This document shows positions 12,255 through 23,819 of a DNA stretch of 64,000 nucleotides, piece after piece (within the stretch, counting starts at the first letter, position 1; each line of letters opens with the position of its first letter). The stretch comes from Perilla frutescens (taxonomy: Eukaryota > Streptophyta > Magnoliopsida > Lamiales > Lamiaceae). The notes beneath the pieces were generated by a model. The model was not told the origin of the DNA and did not search any database. It saw nothing but the letters and a program-made list of their open reading frames with translations. The stretch is from contig BRKX01000010.1 in NCBI GenBank assembly GCA_026008535.1, positions 3,857,001-3,921,000 on the forward strand, in the 5' to 3' direction. The position numbers and the translations under genes are program-made.

Positions 12255-13767
12255 TCAAGATGAAGATGGAGGAGGGCCCCTAAACTGCGCCCGCATCAGC
12301 TCGAACATCTCGGCCTGCTGGCGCAGCATCTCCTGCTGCTGATCGATCTTCTCCTGCTGGGCTTGGAGAAGCGCTGCCTGTGCGTCCATCTTCTCCTGGA
12401 GAGCCGCCTGCTGCGCATCCATCTTCTCCTGGAGAGCCTTGATGGCAGCCTGAGTGTCGGGCTGTGGAGGAGCTGCAGATGAGACGCTAGGAGCTGAATA
12501 ACTCCTAGATCGACTGCCGAGCCAAAACACTCGATTCTTCTTCGAGTGTCGGAGGGCAGCGTCCACGTATATGGCGCTCATGTCCACAAGTGGTGGCGCA
12601 TCATCTGTGCCAGGAGTCGGCTGGCTCAACTCCTCAACCCGAGCCAATACATCAGCCTATTCACAAAATCAAAAATGAATGATTAAATATTTAATTTCTA
12701 TGTTATTAATAAATTTATAAATATCGATAAATTAACTTACAGCTATACGTGCAGACTTCCCATCTGTGTGGGATCCATCGGGATTGTCGTGCAGCCTCCT
12801 GAATGTCTCCCACGCCACGTCATTGGGTTGCACGCCCTTCTCCTTAGCCTATTGGATAGAGATGTTAGCACAAACATATTAAAAAATAAATAAATAAATA
12901 TTAATTTAATTGCATACCAAAGCTGCAGCATGCGCAACTGCACTCCGAGAGCCTCCTCGATGCTTCACAATGCCTGTGCCAGGATCATCGGGCTCAGTCA
13001 GACGATTCTTCGACGCGATCGCTGATTTCTTCTTGAAGGCATCACTGTCCTAGTGCGCCTTGAAGCCCTCCCACATCTCAACTGGCATGAATGGAGGGCA
13101 GCCCTTGGTCCTATCCTTCTTGAAGGTATGGACCATGTCCCTGTATCTCTAAGGAGCCCTGAGCTCCCATGCTGCCCAAATGGCATCCTCCAAAGTGGGA
13201 TCCCAAAACCACTCCTTCTGCAAGATATTGAGAACATATGAAAATACTAAATTTATATAACATTTTAAAAAATATATATATAATAATAAGATACCTGGAA
13301 CTCCTTCCTATATGCCTGCCTCCTCTCAGGGGACACCATCTTCCAGGTGTAGGCACCCGGAAGCAAAAACCTCTTGAAGCTGGATGTGATGGTGGCTGAG
13401 ACGGGATAACTCGGCATCAATTGCCTTCCATTAATAAAAAACAATAAATATATTAGAATAATACAGTTAATAAAATAATAATCTGTAAAAAAATATTCAA
13501 AACTATCTAATTTAACATACCCATCTTGAAGCCAACAACGACGACGACCCTGCGCATCAACATCGGGCAGTGACGATCAAGATAGTGAGATATCGCCAAC
13601 TGGGCCGCTCAGGCCCACAGATGACGATGATGAATCTCCAGCCGAGGTAGTACCGCCTCCATGCATCTGCAAAACTCGATGAAAGCATTTAGTCCATTAA
13701 GGAAGTCCGGATTCAAAGCACCATTCTGAAGGTATCGTCGGTACATCCATTCACGATCTAGACTCAT
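12255..13767 (-). pseudogene. CACTA-1 gene: Ptta/En/Spm-type protein
   Basis: Minus-strand multi-exon gene. Approximate pieces are 13767-13665 (DREWMYRR, NPDFLNGLNAFIEF, resembling the transposase-associated N-terminal domain), 13663-13520, 13425-13294 (FKRFLLPGAYTWKMVSPERR), 13219-12919 (RYRDMVHTFKKD, KNRLTEPDDPGTG, HRGGSRSAVAHAAAL), 12848-12740 (WETFRRLHDNPDG) and 12657-12255 (SKKNRVFWLGSRS, then a coiled coil rich in EKMDAQ repeats). The later blocks match the plant Ptta/En/Spm family of CACTA accessory proteins, thought to bind the subterminal repeats. At least two in-frame stops in the 13219-12919 exon and one in 13663-13520 make it a probable pseudogene. Confidence 0.75.
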
Positions 13768-14147
13768 TGTAGAAGGCCAATTTCTAAAAATTTTGATCGT
13801 AAAATCCGCACTGATTATCGTTCAATGAAATATAAAAATAATTCATTATAAAATAGCGCTAATTTTTTAAAAAAATTCGGCAGCACCTATGTGAATTTCC
13901 TAGTCCCAACTTCTCGACTCTACGCTAATTGATCTATGTTCTTCTAATCGATTCAAAACAACAATACCAACAGAAACCAACAATTCAATAAAGAGGAATC
14001 CAGGGGCCCTCATCCCAAACAAAAACCAACAATTCAATAAAGAGGGATCCAGGGGCCCTCATCCCATTTAACATAATTGACATACTTAGCATAATAATTG
14101 CATAAATAACATAATTAATTAGCATAAAATAAAATAAATTTAACATA

Positions 14148-14472
14148 CTCGGCATGATAATTGCATAAATAATATACTTAATTAGTCTAAATTGTCCAAA
14201 TAAATTTAACATAATTGGCTTGATTATTGCATAAATTTTACATAATCGGCATACCTAGCACATTTATAAACACAAGCCAAATAAATGCTACATAATTTAT
14301 TATAAACATACTCGGCATGATAATTGCATAAATAACATACTTAATTAGTCTAAATTGTCCAAATAAATTTAACATAATTGGCATGATTATTGCATAAATT
14401 TTACATAATCGGCATACCTAGCATATTTACAAACACAAGACAAATAAATGCTACATAATTTATTATAAACAT
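14148..14472. repeat. Tandem ~162-bp duplication in CACTA-1 intron
   Basis: Two adjacent copies, about 14148-14309 and 14310-14472, each beginning actcggcatgataattgc and ending tttattataaacat. Shorter related phrases (taacataattggcat, tgcataaat) extend to about 14070. Confidence 0.8.
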
Positions 14473-15194
14473 ATTGACTAACATCGTATCAGCAGCAATG
14501 TCACACAATGTGTAAAAATCACGAACAATCAAAACTGAAAAAGAGAGAAAAAATTTCAGGATTTTGTTACAAATTTTGAGCAACTCAAGGGGTGAAATTG
14601 ATTTAATGTTTGGATGTTAACATCCAAACATCACAAATGCATTGCTCTAAGAAGTTCCAATCTTTACAATTGCAATTATTTTTAATGTTTGGTTTCTTAA
14701 GTATAATAACAATTTTACAGCATGGCAGCAGGGAACCGTGTGATAATCAACATAAGTGACACTGATATTACACACTTATGTTAAAAACAACATGAAAACT
14801 AACTTCAGAAGGAATTCTAGTGACTTCCCATTTAAGAATATTTTGATTTACAGATAACCACGGAGCACTTGTCCCTGATCTTGTGAGCTCCAATTATTCT
14901 TATTTTAACAAGAAATAAACCACTAAAGAAGAGCTATTAAGCACTACTAATCAATTCACCAAACGTTTATTCTGCCTAACATCTCAATCAACCAACTTCT
15001 AACAACAACAGCAGAACTCACGAAATCAATTACAGCTTACAACACAAACATAAACAGTAACTGGACACAGAAGCTCTTTCAACCCTAGCATGCATCCAAT
15101 CTGAACAAACATCATTCATCACAAACTCGTCAAATTCAAAATCAGCGTTACCTCAATTCAGAAACAATAACATTAAAAAAGCAAACAATCAAAC

Positions 15195-15480
15195 TGCACT
15201 TGAATCAAGAGAGACAGAGAGAGTGAGAGACAGAGAGAGCGCAGAGAGAGAGAAAGAGACAAAGAGAGACGATACCTTTCCCGGGAACCTCGGCGGCGGT
15301 GGTGGCGCAGCGCGGGGGCAGCGATGACGATGACGGTTACAGAGGCGGCAGCGGAGGCCTCCATTTCCGGCGGCAGAGAGAGAGAGAGAGAGAGAGGAAA
15401 ATGGAGAGCGAGCGTGAGAGAGAGAGAGAAGAAGGAGAGTGAGAGAGAGAGAAAAGGGAGAGCGAGAGTGAGAGATAGCC
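15195..15480. repeat. GA/CT-rich leader of the CACTA-1 gene
   Basis: Long gagaga tracts on the plus strand (ctctct on the gene strand) surround a GC-rich stretch. The matching position in CACTA-2 (40980-41110) is also CT- and GC-rich, followed by a gaagg|taag donor. This supports a shared untranslated first exon rather than protein, although low-complexity frames are open here. Confidence 0.65.
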
Positions 15481-15557
15481 GGCGAAGAAGGGGATTTGGG
15501 GATTAGGGCGCGCGATTGAAATGAGAAGGGGGAAGAAGAAGCTGATTGTATATCGGG

Positions 15558-16240
15558 TATTAACGACGGACATCATCCTTCGTTACGTATTTTTTATTAT
15601 TAAAAAAAAAAAATATTTAGAATTGTCATTAAAATTTCCCGAATTTAAATAATTTAAAATTCATATTATTAACGACGGACACGTCCGTCATTAAATTTTT
15701 CTGAATTTAAATAATTTAAAATTCATAAAATTAACGACGGACACGTCTGTCGTTAAAATTTCCCGAATTTAAATAATTTAAAATTCATAAAATTAACGAC
15801 GGACACGTCCGTCGTTAAAATTTCCCGAATTTAAATAATTTAAAATTCATATTATTAACGACAGACACGTCCGTCGTTAAAGTTTCCCGAATTTAAATAA
15901 TTTAAAATTCATAATATTAACGACGGACACGTCCGTCGTTAAATTCTCCCGAATTTAAATAATTCAAAATTCATACTATTAACGACGGACACGTTCGTCG
16001 TGAAATTCTCCCGAATTTAAATAAATCAAAATTCATACTATTAACGACGGACGAGTCCGTCGTTAATATTTCCAGAATTTAAATTATTCGAAAATTCTAA
16101 TATTAACGACGGAAGTGGGACATCGTTATAGTTAACGACGTCTGATCCGTCTGTATTCCGTCGTTACGTTTAGCGACGGACTGATCTGTCACAAGTCCAT
16201 CGGTAATTACGACCCGAATTTTTTCCGTCGGCAAGTCCGT
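15558..16240. repeat. CACTA-1 right subterminal palindrome array
   Basis: About eight tandem units of roughly 62 bases. Each has a near-perfect palindrome (taacgacggacacgtccgtc plus gttaa) and a constant spacer (tttcccgaatttaaataatt). Individual units differ by single bases. The array is longer than the left one and has a different spacer. Confidence 0.95.
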
Positions 16241-16266
16241 CGGTAATTAGTGATTTTTTTGTAGTG

Positions 16267-17786
16267 TAAGAAGGGTTGTGAAAACAAAGTGGCAGATGCT
16301 TTATCTAGAAGGGAGAGTTCTCAGGTGGAATGTTCTGCTCTTACTACTGCAGTCCCTAGGTGGACCCAAAAGGTGTTGCAAAGCTATCAGGAGGATCCCT
16401 ACTTCTCTAAGGTACTAAGTGCAAAACTGATAGATGCTGGTTCTTTCCCTGAATTCCAAGCTGTGGATGGACTACTAAGGTACAAAGGCAGACTAGCTGT
16501 GGGGAATTCCTCAGAGTTAAAAGGTCAAATTCTTACTGCTATGCATAATTCTGCATATGGAGGTCACTCAAGAACTAGTGGTACCTATATGAGACTCAAG
16601 GGGATTTTCTACTGGCCTCACATGAAGAATGAAGTGATTAAGTGGGTGCAATAGTGTGAAGTCTGCCAGAGGAACAAGTCAGACCATGGCTTGTACCCAG
16701 GGCTACTCCAGCCACTCCTTGTTCCTCAACAATCATGGACACATATATCCATGGATTTCATTGAGGGCCTACCCAAATCTGGAGGAAGGAATGTGATTTT
16801 GGTTGTGGTAGACAGATTCACTAAGTTTGGGCATTTCCTACCCTTGTCCCATCCTTATACTGTTGAGTCTGCAGCTAAAGTCTTTCTGGATAATGTCTAT
16901 AAATTGCATGGGCAACCTGTCAGCATAGTTACTGATAGGGACACTATTTTCACCAGCTCTTTTTGGAATGAGCTGTTTAGGCTCATGGGGGTTAAGATGG
17001 ACATGACCTCAGCTTACCATCCTCAATCTGATGGTCAAACTGAGCGGCTAAGGTGCATGGTCCACTCTAATCCTAGACAATGGCTTCAATGGCTACCCCT
17101 CGCTGAATACTAGTACAATACTAACTATCATACCAGTCTAAAGTGTACCCCCTATCAAGCCTTGTATGGGGTACCCCCACCTATGCTGTCTATGTCTGCC
17201 TACATAGATTCTAGCAACTAGGATGTAATAGATTTCCTATCTCAACGGCAATAAATGACCCAGACACTCAGAGAAAATCTCACACAGTCACAAACTCACA
17301 TGAAGTGGTTTGCTGACCGCAAATGACAAGCCAGGAGTTTTTAGGTCGGGGAACAAGTGTTTCTCAAGCTACAACCCTTTCGACAGAACACTGTCGCCCT
17401 CAGACGAAATCTAAAACTTTCTTCAAAGTTTTATGGTCCGTTCACTATACTCGAGAAAATCGGAAAAGTGGCGTACAGGCTAGATCTTCCACCTACATCG
17501 AAGATCCACCCTATCTCCCATGTATCATTGCTTAAAAAATGTGTGGGTCGAAAGATTGTACCTTTACAAGATTTACCCAGCACCGACGGAGACGGGGAGT
17601 ATGTAGTGGCTCCTCTACACTCTCTTTCCCATCGCGTTCAGCTCCGGAGGGCAACCCAATCGCCCAAACTCTCGTGCTCTGGCACAACAAGGATCTCTCT
17701 CTCACTTCCTGAGAAGATGATTGCTTCCTCAGACGCAAGTTCCCAGCTTTTGATTCTCAAGGACGAGAATCAAGTAATCAGGGGGG
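16267..17786 (+). pseudogene. pol, C-terminal part (integrase, chromodomain)
   Basis: The pol frame resumes with the end of RNase H (VADALSRR). Next come the His-Cys integrase N-terminus (HNSAYGGHSR, CEVCQRNK), the catalytic core with Asp in SMDFIEGLPKS, Asp in VTDRDTIF and Glu in SDGQTERL, and the C-terminal domain (KLSSKFYGPFTILEKIG). A chromodomain-like tail with HRVQLRR and WHNKDLSL follows. Lesions include an in-frame TAG at 16652-16654, several stops at 17110-17340, a small apparent deletion just after the catalytic Glu, and a frameshift near 17650. This is the distal part of the pol that ends at 11614. Confidence 0.88.
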
Positions 17787-18274
17787 TAATGTCATGGATC
17801 GGGTAGAGTTTGAGCAGAAAAAGATGAAATTTGAGAAAGATGGAGTCTTGAATGCAAAATTAGGGCTTGACGGGGAGAAAGGGTATTTTTGTGGTACAGA
17901 TAACGGGTCGCAACTGGAGTCGGGGCACGGGTCAGCAGCGGATCCGAATGAAAAATGGAATTGGGCCATGGGTGGAATGGGTCGTGAGTAGCTTTTAATT
18001 GAAGAAGGAGCTTTAGCCCAATTTAGATTATATTAAACATGTTATGTTTTTGCTTATTGTAAGATGCTTTTAGGGTTTCTTGTGTAAATTGTGGGGACCA
18101 TTTTGAGTAGTATATAAGCTCATTATGGTATCTTGAGTAATACAATGAGAAATTACTCCAAACTTCTCCCTATTTCTTTCTCTCTTAACCTATCTCTTCT
18201 TCTATCTTCCCTAACCTTCTATTGCATATAATATTTCTATTAGCCGATTCCATCTTGTAGTAGAAACCACTACA
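17787..18274 (+). repeat. 3' LTR of the gypsy element
   Basis: Bases 17962-18274 match the 5' LTR. The LTR probably starts at 17787 (tgtcatgg), directly after the purine-rich tcaggggggtaa that looks like the polypurine tract, giving 488 bases ending in ca at 18274. The TATA box (tatataag) is conserved. Confidence 0.75.
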
Positions 18275-18275
18275 C

Positions 18276-18402
18276 ATAGTTTTTACCATTACTATCCAAT
18301 GTCGGTGGACGACACTGATTTATCTAAATATCCATTTCAGTGAATTAACAACTAAGGATCGAATACTACTTAGTATATCAAGTACCGGCTCTTGATGCCA
18401 CT
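18276..18402 (-). other. Copia leader and primer-binding site
   Basis: Read on the minus strand, tggcatcaagagccgg (18400-18385) follows an LTR-like end (ttctaaca) and resembles a tRNA-Met primer-binding site. The leader then runs to SNGKNY-type gag codons at about 18290-18276, where the gypsy element interrupts it. The gag continues at 8231. Confidence 0.6.
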
Positions 18403-19130
18403 TGTTAGAATTTGTTGCCCAAATTACTGAAAATAGAAGACATATTCGTAATGTTAAACTCAATGTTTCAGATAGTATTGTAACTATCTTAACAAAAATG
18501 TCGTGAATAAAACACATGATCATAAAACAAGAAATAATTTTTAAATCACACATCTTAGGTATGTAATTGCCACATGGCGAAATTATGCTTTCACAAGCAA
18601 AACAAAATAGTTGAGAATGTCAGAACCAATGGTCACGACACTTCAACAAAAGTACATGAACCTTAATCTAGTTTACAACTAAATCGAATTCAAAACTTCA
18701 AATTAACCTACCAGTTAATTTGATTACAATTCAACAATGATTCCTAAGCTTAGATATCTTCAATTTAATCTAATTTAAACAACTTTTTCATATGAAATGG
18801 TTGAACAAAGAAAACATATAAAGACGAAGATAGAGAAATAGAAATCTAGTTGCTAAATTTGTGACTCGAGCTCTTGATCTTCTCACTCTCAATGGTGATA
18901 TCTTCTCTGCTCGAATGAAGTATTCAATTGTGAATTATGCTCTTTAAAGCACTCTTCACTTGAAGCGGTTGATCGCCATGTCACCTCTTGGTCGTGGGTA
19001 GAAAATAGCGGCCATACCTTCTATGGTTTTGAAGAAAATCGCCCATTGTTGTGGCTGAGAGAAAGACCCGCGTCCTACACCATTTTTCTATTATTCCAGC
19101 GAGTTATAACCTGGAAAAAGAACGGTTAAA
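18403..19130 (-). repeat. Probable copia 5' LTR
   Basis: Sequence immediately upstream (minus strand) of the primer-binding site, ending in taaca, so it should be the 5' LTR of the interrupted copia element. The partner LTR was not found and the outer boundary near 19130 is a guess. Confidence 0.45.
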
Positions 19131-21000
19131 TAAAAGATAACAAGTCTCCTACAAAATAGGAGATAAGGTTTGACTAAATCAACCTTTATTTAAATACCCA
19201 ATATCTCAATCATATATATCCATTATTTGAAATATAAATTTCGTGGATATATATGATTTAAGATATACAAATTAATTACAATAAATTAAAAAGAATAAAT
19301 CCTAAAATCTAGGAAATGATAAGATAAAACTTGAATGTCAAGGACAGTGTTATAGAAGTTCAGCATAACATCGGTTTCGACATTGATGATTGAACTCGAT
19401 GTCATACACCTCCTCACAATATTTTAATATTTTAAATTTCTAGTTTATCAATTACTAATTAATTATGAATTTGAAATTAATTTTTTAATATTATTAATTT
19501 TTTATTTTACATTTTCAAATTTATTTTATTTTTTCATAATTTATGCTATTTTTAATATTTTTTATTTTTCAATTACTAATTAATTACTAATATTATTTTT
19601 TTATATTTTTATTTATTTTACTTTCTCCAATTTATTTTATTTTATAATTTTTTATTATTTAATATTATTTTTTAATATTTTATAGTTTTTTAATTTTTAA
19701 TTAACTAACTAATGACTTTTTTATAATTTTTTATTTAAATATTTTTTATCACTTTAATTTTATTTTTATAAATATTACTAAATATAATATATAATATTTT
19801 AGATAATTAATTAAAATAATCTAATATTAAATAATGATATAATATAATTATATTTTATAATAAACATATAATATTAAAAATTATAATAGATATTTAAATA
19901 AATGAATAATATATGATAATTTAATTTAGAAATAAAAATTCAATCAAAATAGGTTTCATCTGTGTGTGTATTATTTCTTTATTTTAACATAATGCATGTT
20001 CACTAGCCTATATGATTAGAGGTGTAAGACATAACCTCTTGCTATCCCAAAAGTTCTTGGTTCAAATCTCATGAATTCCACGATTTAATCTTGGTGCGAG
20101 CTCGGCTCGGCTCACCCCTCATGGCTCGGATCAGGGTTTCTTTTAGACGACGTAAGGATAAAGTTGAGTTCCCATGCATCTAATTTAATTTAGGCGTAGA
20201 AAGAATTTTGAACCATGCCATGCTAGCTATTTACGTACGCAAGAAAAGGAAATTAATAAAAGGTGTGCATGGGAATTAAGAAAGTAGTGTGTGTGTGTGA
20301 GAGAGAGAACATTAACGCATGGGTATCTATGATAGGGTGCGGTGGTACTGTTTGTAGTTTGTACATGAAAAAATTATACTAAATTAAAAGAAATTATACA
20401 AATGGGATGAATTGAACTACAATTTTTATTCTTTCACAAGTTTATTTCAAAATTTTCTTATAAGCTAGATTTACCTCAACATTTATTTTATATAGGCATT
20501 TATTATCTTATACGACTGTCAGAAAATGTCTGGATGACTTTCTCTAATTTTTAGCCTTTTTAATATAATATACTTTTAATAATCTCTTTTTCCAGTTTCT
20601 TTTTTTAATTAACCAACAATATCCAAACATTCCATAGTTTTAATTTAACAAGATCATTTGGAGTATCCTTTTTTTTGACATAAAATCATTTGGTGATGTC
20701 TTGATAAGATAGTTTACCTAATCTCTTTATACATTTAATTTGCATGCAATGATATACTAGCTAATAATAGACTAACTATTTAATCTTTTTTGAGTGAATT
20801 TCGGTGTTTGGAACCATCTCCTAAGACCTCATATTCTCACAATCTTTCCCTACACCTCACATTCTTTATTATTTAAAAAAAAAACTAAATTGATGCATTT
20901 TATTTCTACTAAAATTGCGGTATTTAATTTATAAATATTCTCTATAGTAAATTATGTGTCATATATATATATATATATATAATCTAGTGCATATATAATC
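19131..21000. other. AT-rich intergenic DNA
   Basis: Very AT-rich (especially 19420-19960), no ORF or domain recognised. At about 20005-20110 there is a weak SINE-like patch with a possible Pol III B box (ggttcaaatctc), but no clear A box, tail or target duplication. An (AT)n run lies at 20961-20981. Confidence 0.4.
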
Positions 21001-21274
21001 AAAATAATATTAGCTATCATATAATGCCAATAGTTAGCCATAGCTAGCCACAACCACGTACACATATACATATTGTGCTCAATCATTACTCCATATACAT
21101 ATCAAGAACTGCCCAAACACAAATTCTCTCCCATTTCCTGAAAATGAAGGTACAATTATCAAGAATCAACACACGACTTTGTATACAATCTTACTTAATC
21201 AAACAAAAAGCAATTAATGGTCCCACTTACTACATCAATGAAATTTATTATGGTCCATCCAATAAATCACATCC

Positions 21275-21278
<4 letters not shown>

Positions 21279-21314
<36 letters not shown>
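21279..21314. repeat. (TA)n microsatellite
   Basis: About 18 uninterrupted TA repeats, roughly 260-290 bases upstream of the bHLH start codon. Confidence 0.95.
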
Positions 21315-21316
<2 letters not shown>

Positions 21317-21455
21317 TTTTATTTCATCAAAAATGGATAAACAACAAAATAAATTCTATCATTTATACCCAATTAATAATTTAGATATGATGAGCCAAGA
21401 GCTAGAATCTTTTTTCAAAAAAAGGTGAAAGTTACATTTCATTAGCGCCAAAACC

Positions 21456-21468
21456 TTATATATATACC
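21456..21468 (+). promoter_or_regulatory. Candidate TATA box of the bHLH gene
   Basis: ccttatatatataccc lies about 110 bases before the ATG at 21572, a plausible core promoter distance. A second TA-rich run nearer the ATG (21520-21540) makes the choice uncertain. Confidence 0.4.
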
Positions 21469-21571
21469 CACCTCAATCTAAAACCAACCATGTTATAATT
21501 AAATCAGCCTATATGGCTGTATATATATATATGTATATATATAATTCAAACTCTCAACTTCTTTCTTGAAA

Positions 21572-22974
21572 ATGAATTCATCAAGCATGGATTTTCTCAA
21601 CAACATTGCTTCATTCGAAGGCTATATCTGGAATGTTCACGGCATCACTTCTCTATCCAACGATCAGTTTTTTGATCATCATCATCAGTTGTGTTATGAT
21701 GATCAAATTCTGAGATCGATCGGGCCTAACGTGCCCGTGTTCAACCCGACTTTGATGTCTCATTTCTTTCCATCAGGCCATGGATGCAGCACGGTTTTGG
21801 AGCCCAAGATCACGGTGATGAAATCATCTCCTTCTGCTTCTGGACTTCACAAGGTCAACAAAAAGCATCAAGAACAGGTATGGAAAAGAAAAAGGTTTTA
21901 ATTAATTTGTTACATAATTAGTGCTTTCATCACTTCATTTTATGATAGAAGAAGAGAAAGAGAGTTGATGAAAGAGAAAGTGATCAGAAACCTAAAGAGG
22001 TTATTCATGCTAGGGCGAAGAGAGGGCAAGCCACCGATAGCCATAGTTTGGCTGAAAGGGTATGTTACTATTTTTTCATTATTTTTTCTTTTCAAGCAAT
22101 TAATTATGTTACTATATAGCAAGTGATTTTTAGTTGAAAATATCGAATTTTTTTTTCTTGAAATAGTTAAGAAGAGAGAAAATAAATGACAGGCTGAAAT
22201 GCTTGCAAGATTTGGTTCCGGGGTGCTATAAGGTAATATTGATTTTCAAAATTTATCAATTCGAAATCATATATACATATATAAGTTCTATGATTATTTA
22301 TTTTTTCTAGTTTGTTAATTATAACATTGAAATAATTGAATATTAATTTTCCTCACCGCAGACAATGGGGATGGCTGTTATGTTGGATGTGATAATCAAC
22401 TATCTACGGTCGTTGCAAAACCAGATTGATGTAAGATATCATGATCAATTAACTAGAATAAATTTTATTATTATAGTCCAATATTTATTTATTTATTTAT
22501 TTCGTTTAATTGAATTTTCTTTATTGTTTTTAGTTTCTGTCCATGAAGCTGTCTGCAGCAAGTTTGGTCTACGATTTCAACTCTTCTGAAGCTGAAGCCA
22601 TGGAAGCACTGCAGGTTTAATATTAATCTCAACAATCACTCATATTTTCTCTTTATATATATATATATTGATATATATATTATTTTTGATGCTATGTCGA
22701 TCACATTTTATTTAGATTATATGATTTATCGATTCCATTTTAATGCAGACACAATTATATTTTCATCCTCTCCCTAATTCCCTTCTTTATATTTTATGTC
22801 ACATTTGACTTTGATAACATCTTGTCCTAAAATTAAAATGTATGGGGGGTTTTATTTTTATTCTTATTATAGGGAACTACTGGGTATGAAATTGCACAAG
22901 TGATGGAAAAGCTTTTCGGAGATGGCTATGGAGGAATTTCCCAGTTCCAAACTGCAGCTAAATGGTCTCTTTGA
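21572..22974 (+). CDS. bHLH transcription factor, BEE/CIB-like
   Basis: Six exons with clean GT-AG borders: 21572-21877, 21949-22059, 22167-22232, 22362-22430, 22534-22614 and 22873-22974, encoding 244 residues. The basic region (residues about 122-142) reads RGQATDSHSLAER then LRREK and keeps His134, Glu138 and Arg142, the triad that contacts the E/G-box (CANNTG). Helix-loop-helix follows (INDRLKCLQDLVPGCYK, MLDVIINYLRSLQNQID), then FLSMKLSAAS. A basic nuclear signal KKRKR lies at 103-107. The RGQATDSHS and CYKTMGMAVML phrases are typical of the BEE1/BEE3/bHLH79-like subfamily, nuclear regulators linked in Arabidopsis to brassinosteroid and growth responses; the exact orthologue is uncertain. 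The ATG at 21572 is chosen; a later in-frame ATG (MDFLNN) is possible. No lesion seen. Confidence 0.92.
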
Positions 22975-23346
22975 ACTTGTTTTTTAATTTAAATAAAATA
23001 TATATTAAATTTGATGGGTGAACTTTATCTATTTATTTATTACATATGCATGTATTATTAGAAGTATATATGAATGTATCTAGCTAGTTATAGCTAGTTA
23101 TTTCATACATGTATTTATTTAATGTAGTAGTCATGAACTCTAACGTACGGCTCCATATAGACTTGTATAAATATTCTTGTAACGGAGATACAAAATCAAA
23201 TCATATGAATTTTAAGTTATAGTTTTAGATCTCACCACCTTCCAACAAATCTATGCTGATATATATATAGTCATAGATACACAGAATTATTAAAAAAAAA
23301 AAAAACTAATTAATACGATCACCCCACCAAAAACCAGCTGGTTTTA
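22975..23346. other. 3' flank of the bHLH gene
   Basis: AT-rich DNA, probably 3' UTR and intergenic. No other gene or element recognised. Confidence 0.5.
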
Positions 23347-23810
23347 GGGCAAATTTCATATACTCCCTTATATTTTCCGAAAAAACAAACTGTGTTAATT
23401 AAATGGTATAAAAACCCCCTTTTGTTATGCATAATTCATAAAAAAAAAACCATTTTTAAATATAATCAATTTATTAAAATAGTAGTTTGACCAAATTCTA
23501 TATTTTTATAAAATATATTTATATGTAAACAAATACGAAATATAGGAAATTATCAAAATAGTTAAAAAGTAGTAGTATAACCAAATACTAAAATTTTCAA
23601 ATAATACAAGATATATCTATCTATAACAAAAATTGTAAAAAAAATAAATAAATCCTACTATCTTTCTTAAAAAGAATAATTCACTTTCTCCAAAAGGGTT
23701 TATTTTTTTATGTATTATAGATAACAGAGGGTTTTAGACTATTTATTAAACACGGGAGGTTTTTTTATTTTTCAGAAAAAACACAAAGGTTTTTTTATTT
23801 AGTATTCATA
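23347..23810. mobile_element. Foldback MITE, ~460 bp
   Basis: The left ~90 bases (atactcccttatattttccg ... tgcataattcataaaaa) match the reverse complement of the right ~90 bases (around 23700-23800) with moderate divergence. Related sequence occurs in the tandem array at 61740-63115, so this is a family repeated in this genome. No clear target duplication. Confidence 0.6.
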
Positions 23811-23819
23811 CCTTCCATT

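Larger units (their letters stand above)
11615..16266 (-). mobile_element. CACTA-1: complete CACTA (En/Spm) transposon
   Basis: A 4652-bp element with terminal cactacaag at the left and ttgtagtg at the right, flanked by identical TAA triplets. Both subterminal regions carry arrays of a near-palindromic motif built on cgacgg/ccgtcg, the presumed transposase-binding sites. Its single gene runs on the minus strand from a GA/CT-rich leader near the right end. It encodes a transposase-associated N-terminus and a Ptta/En/Spm-type domain, but no TNP2-type catalytic transposase was found, so the element looks non-autonomous. It lies inside the pol of the gypsy element. Confidence 0.93.
8232..18274 (+). 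mobile_element. Chromodomain-type Ty3/gypsy retrotransposon, interrupted
   Basis: Plus-strand element in the order LTR, primer-binding site, gag with zinc knuckle, protease, RT, RNase H, [CACTA insertion 11615-16266], integrase, chromodomain-like tail, polypurine tract, LTR. This order defines Ty3/gypsy, and the chromodomain remnant suggests a chromovirus. Several in-frame stops and frameshifts show it is dead. It sits between the two halves of a copia gag (7632-8231 and 18276-18384). Clear five-base target duplications are not visible, probably because the left LTR is truncated. Confidence 0.9.

Noticed and set aside
15173..15576. Overlapping Ser/Leu- and Arg/Glu-rich ORFs
   Set aside because: These are translations of GA/CT microsatellite in the CACTA-1 leader; open on both strands and compositionally artificial.
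20005..20160. Second SINE
   Set aside because: A B-box-like ggttcaaatctc is present, but no A box, tail or flanking duplication could be supported.
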